Source: Magnaporthiopsis rhizophila
Lineage: Eukaryota; Ascomycota; Sordariomycetes; Magnaporthales; Magnaporthaceae
Direction: 5' to 3'
Length of the DNA: 47,975 nt
NCBI GenBank assembly: GCA_003049465.1
Contig: PYSS01000179.1
Location: 1,460-49,434, forward strand
Positions 32,837 to 42,853 of the stretch are shown in pieces. Made by a program: the position numbers and the translations under genes. How positions within the stretch are numbered: position 1 is the first letter of the stretch; every line of letters starts with the position of its first letter. The notes beneath the pieces are model-generated. The model worked only from the letters and a program-made list of their open reading frames with translations. It ran no database searches and had not been told where the DNA came from.

Positions 32837-35790
32837 ATGGCGTTCAGCGGGGTCAGGCGTATCCTGACCGAACTCAAGGATCCTCCTCAACTCTCTGCGA
32901 CCGTCTCGAAGTCTTTGATGAAATGGAACATGTATCCGATGCGCCCCAAACTGCCCCCGCTGCCCCTCTCCTCAGAGCTCATCAAGGCATCAATGCCAGC
33001 CGACGGAGACATCAAGATCACCAAGGACGGCGTCGACCTTTCGAGATATAAGCTAGCGAGTCCCCCGATAGCTCGGCCGAAGCGGACGGTTCTGTCGGTT
33101 CTAACCCCTCACCCTCTATTATTCCTTTACTCCGGCTGAAATGTGTGGGACGTGTTTGCCTTACTGACATCTTTTGACCTAGGCCTCACTTTTGGCTTCG
33201 GTAAGTCGCAGCAACAGGAAGGGATAAGTCTCATTCACTTCGTGGACTGACTAGGCTGGTATCTAGAGACAACTGCCGCTGCATTCGCTGCGTGAACCAA
33301 GACACCAACCAGCGAAACTACAGGACTTTCAGTGTGCGTGTACTCTGTCGCCGTCCCTTGCTATGCGCCTGTAGCTGACATGTGTCCTGCCGTGCCCCTG
33401 AACAGCTGTCAGAGGACGTCCATGCACTCGAGGCGCACATGCGTAACGATGACCTACACGTAACCTGTCGGTCATTCTCCACCTACCACAACACATCTCT
33501 GTTCCCATGTCTGCATCTGTATGCTGATGCCCAATCGGTGCTATAGGGAGCGATCACCACCGCAGCGTTTACCCTCGCGCGTTCATCGCCTATTACCTGG
33601 GCCATGACAGGCGGCCGGCAACGGCAGATCTTCCCAAGTAAGTGGCTTGGTTCTCCTTCGTAACAACTCTCGGGTGGTCCGCTCATACAGGTGGTTTCTC
33701 TTTACTTCTCGCAGGAGGAAGCTATGGTCGACATGGAACAAACGAATGCCCCCGACGGTCCTGTACAACAAAGTCATGGACCCGGGCTCCAACGACTTTG
33801 GTGTCTCTAGCCTCACATCCCACATTGTAAGCCCCTATGCGCAGCGCACTCGTGAGCTCGAGTACTTCTCTTGTCAAAGAATCCTTGTTCGTTGCTCGCA
33901 TGTCATCTATTGTGGCTAACCTTTCGGAATCAGATGCGCCACGGCTTCGTCTTCGTCTCGGGCACGCCTGCCACGCCCGAGGCTACAGAGAAGCTCCTAG
34001 AGCGCATTGCGTTCGTGCGCGTGACGCACTATGGTGGCTTCTACGACTTCATCCCCGACCTGGCAAAGGCCGACACCGCATACACGAACCTGGCCCTGCC
34101 GGCGCATACCGACACGACCTACTTCACAGAGCCCGCCGGCCTGCAGGCCTTCCATCTGCTCTCCCACGTGAAGCCCTGGGAGCCGCCGATCGGGGCGCCG
34201 CCGTGGCTCAGGGCTCCGCCTGCGTCCGATGGATACTCGTCTCCGGCTACCGATATGTTGTCTGCGTCTGCTGGATATTCACCTGGATCTATTGGACCTT
34301 TGTCCGTGTCTGCTGAGGACGACTGGGAGGCCTTCGCCGCCAGCATGGGCGGTAGCGATGGCACAAGCAAGAAGAGGAAGAAGAGGAACAAGAATTACAA
34401 CGTCGACGGCAGTTTCGACTTCGCGGACAGCAATCTCAACTCCGAGGATAGCAGCCCAGGCTTGATGGATAACATCGACAGTCCCGGTGACAGCGATCTG
34501 CCGAACAGCGACAGTAATGGCACCATCAGCAACGCCAGCGGTACAGGCAGCGGGAGCAGTAGCGCCGCCGACGACAGCATAACCAGAGACACTACCACCA
34601 GTGCCAGCACTACTGGTGACAGCGCCGGCACTGCCAGTGACAGCACAGTCAGTGACAGCACTACTAGTAGCAATACCAGCACTTCTGGTGACAGCCTCAG
34701 CACCGCCAGCGACAGTACAGCCAATGACGGCATCGGCACCGCCAGCACCGCCACCACCAGCACAGCCAGCGACATCACCGCCAGCGACATCGCCGCCAGC
34801 GACATCACCGCCGGTGACAGTACAGTTAGTGACAGCGCCGTCGGTGCCAGCGCTACTAGCGACAGCATTAGCACTGCTAGTGACATCACCAACGCAGCCA
34901 GCGACAGCACAGTTAATAATAGCACCACCAGTGCCAGCGCTACCGGTGACAGTATCAACACTGCCAGTGACAACACTAGCTGTGCTAGTGTTGTTAGCAC
35001 AGCTGGCGGCGGCACAGCCGGCGACAGTACCACCAGCACGACTAGCATCAGTGACGATAGCGGCAGCATCGTCAGAAGGACAAGATCCAGGGTCATTAGG
35101 GACCCCGAGCTGGAGAAGGGCGGCATGTCGCTTCTCGTGGACGGCTACAACGCGGCCGAGATCCTACGTGAACAGGACCCTGAGGCGTTCAGGATCCTGG
35201 CCACGGTGCGCCTGCCTTGGCACGCGAGCGGCAACAAGGGCATCACCATCTCTCCCGACAAGCGATACCCGGTCATCGAGCTCGGCGAGGACGGCACCAC
35301 GCTGCACCGGGTGCGGTGGAACAACGACGACCGCGGCGTCGTCCCGCTCGAGGACTGCGGCTACTCGGCCGAGCAGTGGTATGAGGCCGCCCGCAAGTTT
35401 GATGTACTGATTCGCCTAAAGTGCCATGAGTACTGGGTGCAGCTCCAACCGGGCACTGTGTTGAGTGAGTTGACCCTCGTTACCCGTTCTTCCCAACTGC
35501 TGTAACTCTGGGGCGGACTGAGGGAAGATGCGCTAACATGTCGTCTGTGTCGCTCTGCAGTCTTTGACAACTGGAGAGTTCTGCATGGCAGGAGCGCCTT
35601 TGTAGGCACCAGGAGGATCTGCGGAGGTTACAGTAAGTGAATCTCTTCCTCCGCTTGCTGCTGTGTACAAGTAACGCTACGAACAGCTTTGCTGACAGGG
35701 ACATCTGCAGTCAACCGAGATGATTGGGTCTCACGCTGGAGGAACACGACTCTTCCCGCTGCTGAAATCCCTGATATCGTGATTGGATAG
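32837..35790 (+). CDS. TMLH: Trimethyllysine dioxygenase with a large repetitive insert
   Basis: Fe(II)/2-oxoglutarate dioxygenase that hydroxylates N6-trimethyllysine, the first step of carnitine synthesis. Nine exons: 32837-33093, 33183-33200, 33267-33333, 33406-33466, 33547-33637, 33715-33826, 33934-35464, 35561-35632 and 35711-35790; all phases agree, giving 762 residues. The N-terminal zinc domain shows FWLRDNCRCIRC with Cys95, 97 and 100. The catalytic core has HTD at 260-262, the third iron ligand His721 in NWRVLHGR, and RRICGGY for 2-oxoglutarate. The end is NRDDWVSRWRNT. Start ATG sits in CACCATGG. Residues 281-597 form a Ser/Thr/Asp/Ala-rich block interrupting LLSH and GGMSLLVDGY; family members are about 400-480 residues without it. 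Without the block the protein would be 445 residues. Family identity is sure; whether the block is translated is not. Confidence 0.93.
33183..33200 (+). other. 18-bp micro-exon of the dioxygenase gene
   Basis: Bounded by GACCTAG and GTAAGT. It supplies PHFWLR of the conserved FWLRDNCRC motif. Eighteen is a multiple of three, so skipping it leaves the frame intact but deletes part of the zinc domain. Confidence 0.85.
34168..35118 (+). other. 317-codon low-complexity insert or in-frame intron (exitron) in the dioxygenase
   Basis: Begins GTGAAG directly after the codon for His in HLLSH and ends GAGAAG directly before GGCGGCATG (GGM). It is a multiple of three and stop-free. It encodes a Pro/Ser-rich start, a basic KKRKKR patch, then about 200 residues almost all Ser, Thr, Asp, Ala, Gly and Asn. 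Donor fit is partial and there is no pyrimidine tract before the AG, so a protein insert is the more likely reading. Confidence 0.8.
34755..34815 (+). repeat. 15-bp tandem repeat within the insert
   Basis: Three to four copies of a unit close to GCCAGCGACATCACC, coding ASDIT/ASDIA. It is the most regular part of a wider degenerate repeat of Asp-Ser-Thr codons. Confidence 0.75.
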
Positions 35791-35979
35791 AGGATGGATG
35801 GAAGTGTCTTGGTGGGATGCGCAGGGGCTACTTGGGGGGATTTGTCGATATCAAACGTTTGTATTCGTCTATCGAGATTTTTGTCCGGGTCCCTACGCTT
35901 GTACATACAATATCAAGGATATGCATTCAGAACAACCTATTTCTGCATTTTGTTTGAACTGCTTTTTTCTCTTCTTTCT

Positions 35980-35993
35980 CGGCCGTACGGCCG
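35980..35993. promoter_or_regulatory. Perfect palindrome with inverted CGG triplets
   Basis: CGGCCGTACGGCCG, identical to its reverse complement. CGG-N8-CCG is the kind of site bound by Zn2Cys6 dimers; function here is not shown. Confidence 0.4.
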
Positions 35994-35998
35994 TATTA

Positions 35999-36020
35999 TA
36001 TATATATATATATATATATA
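35999..36020. repeat. (TA)11 microsatellite
   Basis: Eleven TA units immediately after the palindrome, in non-coding DNA. Confidence 0.9.
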
Positions 36021-37230
36021 CATATGCCGAACATGTCGCATGTTGCTGTCATAGGGGGGCGAACGGCGACACAACTGTTTGCCTTATTTATCCACAAGAC
36101 AAAGGGACATCCGAGCCCAAAGTCCGAGGTTCGGGGATCACAAGGTTCCCAGAGACGTGGCAACAGAGCGAACCGAGCCGGCGGAAGATTTGATGCCATG
36201 CGATCCCCACGAACTGGGTTGCCTGCCCAATTAGCGTCAGACTTGGAATCCAGGTCCAGGCGATTGACTTCCTGTCCCGCATGCGTGCGTGAGCTCTCTG
36301 TGCTCAGCCGCCTTTCACAGCAGCGCTGGCCTGTGAGCAGGGGAGAGTAGCCGCGTCGTCATGGACTTGACGCTTGGGTAGCGTGCACGGCGCTTAAAAG
36401 GGCAAGAGCCGGGTCCCAGATGCTGGAGACACCTGCCATCTGATTCAGTTCTAGGCCGCTCGCTCCTTTGACTGGGAGGACGGATGTGTGTTGCCTCGGA
36501 ACAAGAATAATAGTATCTGGCCAAATCTTTGGTGTGGCGAGTCTTGTCTTCGGGCGGCACAAGAACAGCACAAGAAAGAAGCTCGCCGGGCTGCCCGGGT
36601 GGTGGGTACAAGGTGGCAGGGAGTGCCCCTCGTTTAGCAGCCAAGAGGTACCAGCCGTTACCGCAAATTCGGCAGCAGCCCCAGGTATCCCAGACCCCCG
36701 CCCTTCTGGCTCGCACCCTTGGGTCGGTCTCAGCACCCCAGCCCAATCGCCTCTCGGGTTCCCCTCCACCCTACCTATTGCCCCGGCGGCCGAGATCCCA
36801 AGCTGCCACCACCTACCACAAGGCGGCCGCCGTTGCCCTTCCACATTTCAGCTTCCCATTACTAGCCTGGGCTGGCGTCGACCACGCGAGCTCTCACTCA
36901 ACTTCCCCTCCCCCGCCATCCCCGGCTACTGTCGCGATTCACCACGCGGTTATTGCCAGAGCCCAGACCAGCCTGACTTGGGCTGCGCTATTCGTGATCC
37001 GACTGAGTTGAGCCAGCGAAACCGGCGCCCGCAAAAAAAGTAGAGACCCAGTCACCTGCAGCCCCGAGCCGAAGCAGCACCAGCCAGCGACAGACCGACA
37101 AAAAACCAAAAGCCCGGCCAGCGCAGCAGCTCCAGCTCGCCTAAACACCAACAAGCCGCGCTCCTGCGCCCGCATCCTCTCTTATACATCTCACATCCTC
37201 TCCCTCATACCCAGAGCATAGTTGCCCGCC

Positions 37231-39236
37231 ATGGAGCAACCGGGCGCCAGCGCGCCCATCTCGACAGAGGAGCGCCGGAATCTCCAGGTCGACAATGCCA
37301 TCCGCGCCATTCAGCAGAAGAAGCCTCTTCCCGAGATTGATTTCTCCATCCACACCATGGAAGATGGCACCCAAGTGAGCACCATGGAGCGCGTCTGCAA
37401 AGGTACGTTTTACCCTTTTTTGTTTCTGCCGGGGGAGCTTTGAGTCTCCCCGCCTTTTCGCACCCCTCGGCGACGGCGACGGTCGGTCGTGGTCTCTATC
37501 CGACTCGACCGCCGCCGAGAGCGGGATATTGTGGAAATGGACAAATACATGGCCATGGCAGGGCACTCCTACTGACCCTAGATCCTGTTCCCCTCCGCTA
37601 GACGTTCAGGCCCCGGCCATGTTCAAGCCGACCGATGATCAGTTCTTCGAGGACGACACCCATGAAAAGCCCGACATCGCCTTCCTCAAGACGCACTTCT
37701 ACCGTGAGGGTCGTCTGACCGAGGAGCAGGCGCTCTGGATCCTTAAGAGGGGTACCGAGGTGCTGCGCGCCGAGCCCAACCTGCTTGAGATGGACGCCCC
37801 CATCACGGTGTGCGGTGACGTGCACGGCCAGTACTACGACCTGATGAAGCTCTTCGAGGTCGGCGGCGACCCCAAGGATACGAGGTATCTCTTCCTAGGC
37901 GACTATGTCGACCGTGGCTACTTCAGCATCGAGTGTGTCCTGTACCTGTGGTCGCTCAAAATCCACTACCCGCAGTCCCTCTGGCTTCTGCGCGGCAACC
38001 ACGAGTGCCGCCACTTGACAGACTACTTCACCTTCAAGCTCGAGTGCAAGCACAAGTACTCCGAGGCCGTCTATGATGCCTGCATGGAGTCCTTCTGCAG
38101 CCTGCCCCTGGCTGCTGTCATGAACAAGCAGTTCCTCTGCATCCACGGTGGCCTGAGCCCGGAGCTGCACACACTGGACGACCTGAGGACCGTGAGTTTG
38201 CTATTCGCTCTCCTCTGGATCCCTTATCGTCTCCCACTGTCCGGGACCAATGCTGACGCCTGATCTTGCGCACCCATAGATTGACCGGTTCAAGGAGCCC
38301 CCTACGCAGGGGCTCATGTGCGACATCCTCTGGGCGGACCCCCTGGAGGAGTTTGGTCAGGAGAAGACTAACGACTTCTTCCTGCACAATCACGTCCGGG
38401 GTTGTTCCTATTTCTTCTCATACCATGCCGCCTGCTCGTTCTTGGAGAAGAATAACTTGCTCTCCATCATCCGCGCGCACGAGGCCCAGGACGCGGGCTA
38501 CCGCATGTACCGCAAGACGCGCACCACGGGCTTCCCCAGCGTCATGACCATCTTCTCGGCGCCCAACTACCTCGACGTGTACAACAACAAGGCCGCGGTG
38601 CTCAAATATGAGAACAACGTCATGAACATCCGCCAGTTCAACTGCACGCCGCACCCTTACTGGCTGCCCAACTTCATGGACGTCTTCACGTGGTCGTTGC
38701 CCTTCGTCGGTGAAAAGATCACCGACATGCTCATCGCCATCCTCAGCACGTGCTCCGAGGAGGAGCTACGCGAGGGCGAGTCGTCGACGACGTCGCCCGG
38801 CCCGCAGTCGCCGCCGGCCATCGCGGCCGGCGGCGAGGACGGCCCCGCCGCGGCCGGCCCGACGGACGGCCCAGACACCGAGGCGCTCGAGTTTAGGCGG
38901 CGTGCGCTCAAGAATAAGATCCTGGCCATCGGCCGCCTCTCGCGAGTTTTCCAGGTGCTGCGCGAGGAGTCGGAGAAGGTCACGGAGCTCAAGACGGTTT
39001 CGGGCGGACGGTTGCCCGCCGGCACCCTTATGTTGGGCGCCGAGGGTATCAAGAACGCCATCAGCAACTTCGAGGATGCCCGTAAGGTGGACATCCAGAA
39101 CGAGAGGCTTCCGCCCAGCCACGAAGAGGTCGTGCGACAGAACGAGGAGGAGCGCTCGCAGGCGCTGGAGCGGGCGACGCGGGAGGCCGACAACGACAAG
39201 AAGCTTCAGACGTTGTCGCGCAGGCTGAGCACGTGA
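37231..39236 (+). CDS. CNA1: Calcineurin A, catalytic subunit of protein phosphatase 2B
   Basis: Calcium/calmodulin-activated Ser/Thr phosphatase; with calcineurin B it dephosphorylates Crz1-type factors and controls wall integrity and growth. Exons 37231-37402, 37602-38191 and 38280-39236 give 572 residues. Metal-site motifs are intact: GDVHG at 129-133, GDYVDRG at 157-163, RGNHE at 188-192. The B-subunit helix follows the catalytic core (VFTWSLPFVGEKITDMLIAI), then a Pro/Ser/Ala-rich spacer, the calmodulin-binding helix at about 460-485 (KNKILAIGRLSRVFQVLREE), and the autoinhibitory stretch with GRLPAGTLMLGAEGIKNAI. The start ATG in GCCATGG is the first in frame. The stop codon overlaps a perfect GTGAGT donor at 39233; splicing to an acceptor at 39337 would end the protein in DRKR at 39353. 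Confidence 0.96.
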
Positions 39237-39337
39237 GTTTCCCGTTTCTTTTTCTTTTTCTTTTGCTCATCTGGCATATGTGCAGACCACATCCTGACCT
39301 GGCTCGGCTCCCCCGTCCTGCCCTTGCCCAAACACAG
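39233..39337 (+). other. Candidate alternative last intron of calcineurin A
   Basis: Donor GTGAGT, pyrimidine-rich body, CTGAC near 39296, acceptor ACACAG. Splicing replaces the stop after RRLST with DRKR and a stop at 39351-39353. Confidence 0.5.
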
Positions 39338-39353
39338 AGATCGCAAACGATGA

Positions 39354-42300
39354 TTTCCAGCAAATCGAAGACATCCCATCTTTCATGTATTGTATATCAA
39401 CATCCTCTGCCACATGGAAGGGTAATGCGCGTGCGCGCGAAGCAGCTCAGAGCGTATAGACGGAAACGATATCGACTTAAACGGGCCTGCGCTTCTGCAG
39501 GCGGGTGGCCGCGACGACCCGAGACGAAATGGTTTTTTTTTTTTTCTTTTTTTTTGCTTTCATGTTTATGACTTTCTTCTTGCTCTGCCACTGCTACGTC
39601 GACAGGCAACTTGATCTGGAAAGGGGCGAGATGATGGAGATGACGAGATGATGATCGGGGCCAATGATGCGTGGGAGGCTGCTTGCTGCCTGGCTGGCAA
39701 GACTCGGCGCCGGGGGATGATGAGTCTTTATGCCGCCGTCCTGGGTCAATGATAATCCGTCCGTCCGTGTGGCATGGGGTGGGGGATGTAGAGTAACCTT
39801 CCCTTTGTCCTTTACCCTTCGTTCCGAAATGGTGGGCGGACTCTCAAAGGTGCAAAAAAAGAGGGAATCCGGAGATTCAAACAAAACACTTTTTGGTAGA
39901 CACTCGGGAGAAGCGATCGCTTACCCATTTCACATCTCCGTCGTCCGAGGGTGTCTAGTGGCGCTAACCCGGCAGTCTCTCTCTGTTCCTATAACCGTCC
40001 CCGAAACACAGCGAATACGCGCGAGAGCCGCACGGGCATCCTCGCAACACGGTCAGGATGCTAGGAGCGCTATGTGGTGTAGTTTTGGTCCATGTGCTCT
40101 GGCTGGCCTGGACGTTCTTGTCATGCCCGGCCACCCCCGAGGGATTGTTGCGACGGGCTTTGGGAGTTGGGAAGGGGTGTGCCCGGGCTTCCCCGCCGAG
40201 CGGTTTGATCGGATTTCGGGCTAGGTTATGTTGTGAGGTGTTTTATATATAGACATACAGCTTACCTGGAGACACGCTGCTGACCGGGTTTATACGACTC
40301 GCTCGCTCGCTATTCAAAGGGCCAGCCGCCTGCCTGCCCGCGTCCTGCGGTGCTCCGCTGAGATGGAACGGGCTCGTTGATGGGGCAGCCGAAGCCCGAG
40401 GAGCTATCTTACACACGCGCAACACAGCACATCCTCGGTCTGGTCGATACCGACTGACGATGGCCTCGAGGGTGGCGAAGTGGATGAATGATTTACCCAG
40501 GGTGGCTCTGCGCTGATGGATGGGATCACGCTCGTGCGGGTGTGGTGGTACACGGCCAACGTGCCGTTGTCGAGGAGGCGCGCTCGAGTGGCACATGCCG
40601 TTCAGCTGGCTTCTTGAGGCATGAGAGTTGAAGGTTCCGGGCGTCGTCGTCAGTTCCTGGTTGGAGAGCTGACGGTCTGGTAAGGCGGCCTGGGTCGGGT
40701 CTGGGCGCCGGGGGTCAGGTCAAAGGATATGCTCTCCTCCTTCGTTTCGTCTGTTTGCGTGTTGTGTTTGCGGCCAAGCCTCTCCGCGGCAGCCTCTGGC
40801 TCTTTTCGAGGCTTTTGACTCTGGGCGGGTGCTGGCTTTAGCGTAAAAAAGCAGGCGTGAAGGTACCCAGGACTTTGAGAGGTTATATTGTGGTTTCCCC
40901 CCCCCNGGCGTCTTACAGCGATCCCCCTTTCTGCGATGTGTGCGGCCCGGCTTGGCATTGCCCGAAGCCGCTCGGGTTTTCAGGAGCTCACTCAACTAGG
41001 ATAGAAGCTGCAAGGAAAGAAAGAAAAAAAAAAGCAAGCGCGCGCCTAATGGAAAGCCACCAGAGCCCCTGTCGACTTTTACGAATGCTTGACCGAGTGG
41101 TCCATACCTACACACACCGCGCCGCACACCCTTTTTCTCTTCCCGCGCGGGTCATGAAACGTGATGGTGATAATGCTGACGGCAGGTGAGGAGGGGGCCG
41201 GATAGCCTGCGCCAAGAACTACCGGCGACTGACTGACTGACCGGTCTGCGGGAATAGCTCGAGCCTTGACGGGACCCCCCAGCGGCAGCAGCAGCAGCGA
41301 CCCCATCTGTATTATCACTCGTCAGATATAGATACGATGGGATGGTATGGCAGCGGGAGTGCGCGATACCTGGCTGTGCCTCCTTGCCAAGCCGGAAATA
41401 ATGGCATTTCGCTCCTCGTCTACATATTTGCCTGTTCGTCTATCTCTCTATTTTGTTCCTGCGCGAGAGTCAAGACCCGAGCAAGGAAGCCTGCGAAAGA
41501 TAGCAGCCTTGGCGTTGTGGACCGTTCAGTGGAGTGTGGAGCAAAGAGAAACCTACAGTACTATACACCTAATACGAAAGCTTCCCTCGCCATAACCGAT
41601 AGCAGCGTCCTCCCCGTCGTCCCACCCACCACACACCACACGCCCTCCCGCCCGCTCGGCACGGGCGGCGAATTTATTTATGTTGTCGTTGTCGTCACAT
41701 GCGTGGCCGGTCGTGGCCTCCTCGCGGCCCGATGTTCTCGCCCTGTATGCTCCATTTTTTTCTTTATTAAAAAAAAGCACATCATTGATTGATGGATGAA
41801 TTCCCCCTGGCCTGCTACCACCCACAACGATGGTATCACTGCGTGGGGGTAAGTCGTTATTATCCTTTATAACCCAATCGAAATCGAAACCGAAAGCTGT
41901 GATCAATCGGAATGCTTCGGTTGGGACCATCACCGCCACCATCATGCTCTGATTTCCCGTTTATCCGTTTGCCACACACACCACCACCTTTGCTAACGCT
42001 AATCTAACTCCCTGTCTCACCCCTCGCCTCCTACCCGGTCCCATATCCGGCCCGAGTCCTGGCAGCAGCAAATGTTTTCACCGTGTCTCTCAGGTCACCA
42101 AGCAAAAGCCTGCAGTGTGAGCCGATGAGATGCAGGAAGATGTAGTAAGGATGTAAGAGATACAAGGGAGATAGGAAATTATATAGAAAAGGAAATAAAA
42201 AAGAACGCAACAGGAACGACGACACATGGGATGCGTTCCGATAATGGGTGTTCACTTGAGGTTTCGTGAACCGCAGATAAAATTGCTCACAACGACAGAG

Positions 42301-42853
42301 GTCACGATTTCAAATAGAGATCAATGCTATTGCTCTTGCGAACCCGCTACATATGTGCTCTCGTTCGCCATCCCCAACCCCCAGCCAATATTGATTGCCG
42401 CGTGTCCCGTTCATGACCAAAAAAATACACGCCCCTTTTCCTACTTTCATCCCTTGAAGGTATCGTATGTATTCCCCCACCTTCCTTTCCGCCCCCATTA
42501 CCCCTGACTCCTCTGAAATATAACATGATAGCGACGTGCATGTATGGATACATTATACATTGTGGTGAACGTGAAAAGCCTTAGCAGGGGAAAGAAATGC
42601 AAAATGTCATCAAACAGGAACAAACATCAACAAAAACATGACCCTGATCATTCATATTCTCGTTGGTGGATGACACGACACCGAATGCGCCGGGAAAAAG
42701 GAAAAAGGGTAGTAGCCGAAATGGTGAACAAAGACGGGACGGTAGGTTGGTATCACAAAAAAAGAAGAAAAAAAAAAAGTGTAGCAACGCTTTAGAAACG
42801 CCCTGCTTACTAGAAAGAGGAAAAAAAAGATAGAAGCAGGGGATGACAAGGGA
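39354..42853. other. Gene-poor stretch, 3.5 kb
   Basis: 3' region of calcineurin A and 3' region of the minus-strand regulator, with unassigned DNA between. Holds T runs near 39533-39555, an n beside a C run at 40906, GACT repeats near 41229-41241, and AT-rich DNA from about 42100. Open frames up to about 165 codons overlap on both strands and show no recognised motifs. No tRNA or rRNA seen. Confidence 0.55.

Larger units (their letters stand above)
35791..37230. other. Intergenic between the dioxygenase and calcineurin A
   Basis: 1.4 kb. Contains a 14-bp perfect palindrome at 35980-35993, an 11-unit TA repeat at 35999-36020, and a C/A-rich promoter and leader for calcineurin A from about 36650. 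Overlapping open frames of 140-190 codons on both strands have no protein-like features. Confidence 0.6.

Noticed and set aside
34395..35126. 243-codon hydrophobic open frame antisense to the dioxygenase insert
   Set aside because: It is the complement of the Ser/Thr/Asp repeat, giving Leu/Val/Ala runs. It has no independent start context or motif.
36315..37043. Overlapping open frames of 140-190 codons on both strands before calcineurin A
   Set aside because: Pro/Ser/Arg-rich with no motif; the region fits a promoter and leader better.
26121..39236. A secondary-metabolite cluster around the transporter and dioxygenase
   Set aside because: No polyketide synthase, peptide synthetase or terpene synthase is present. 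The dioxygenase is carnitine biosynthesis and its neighbours are housekeeping genes.
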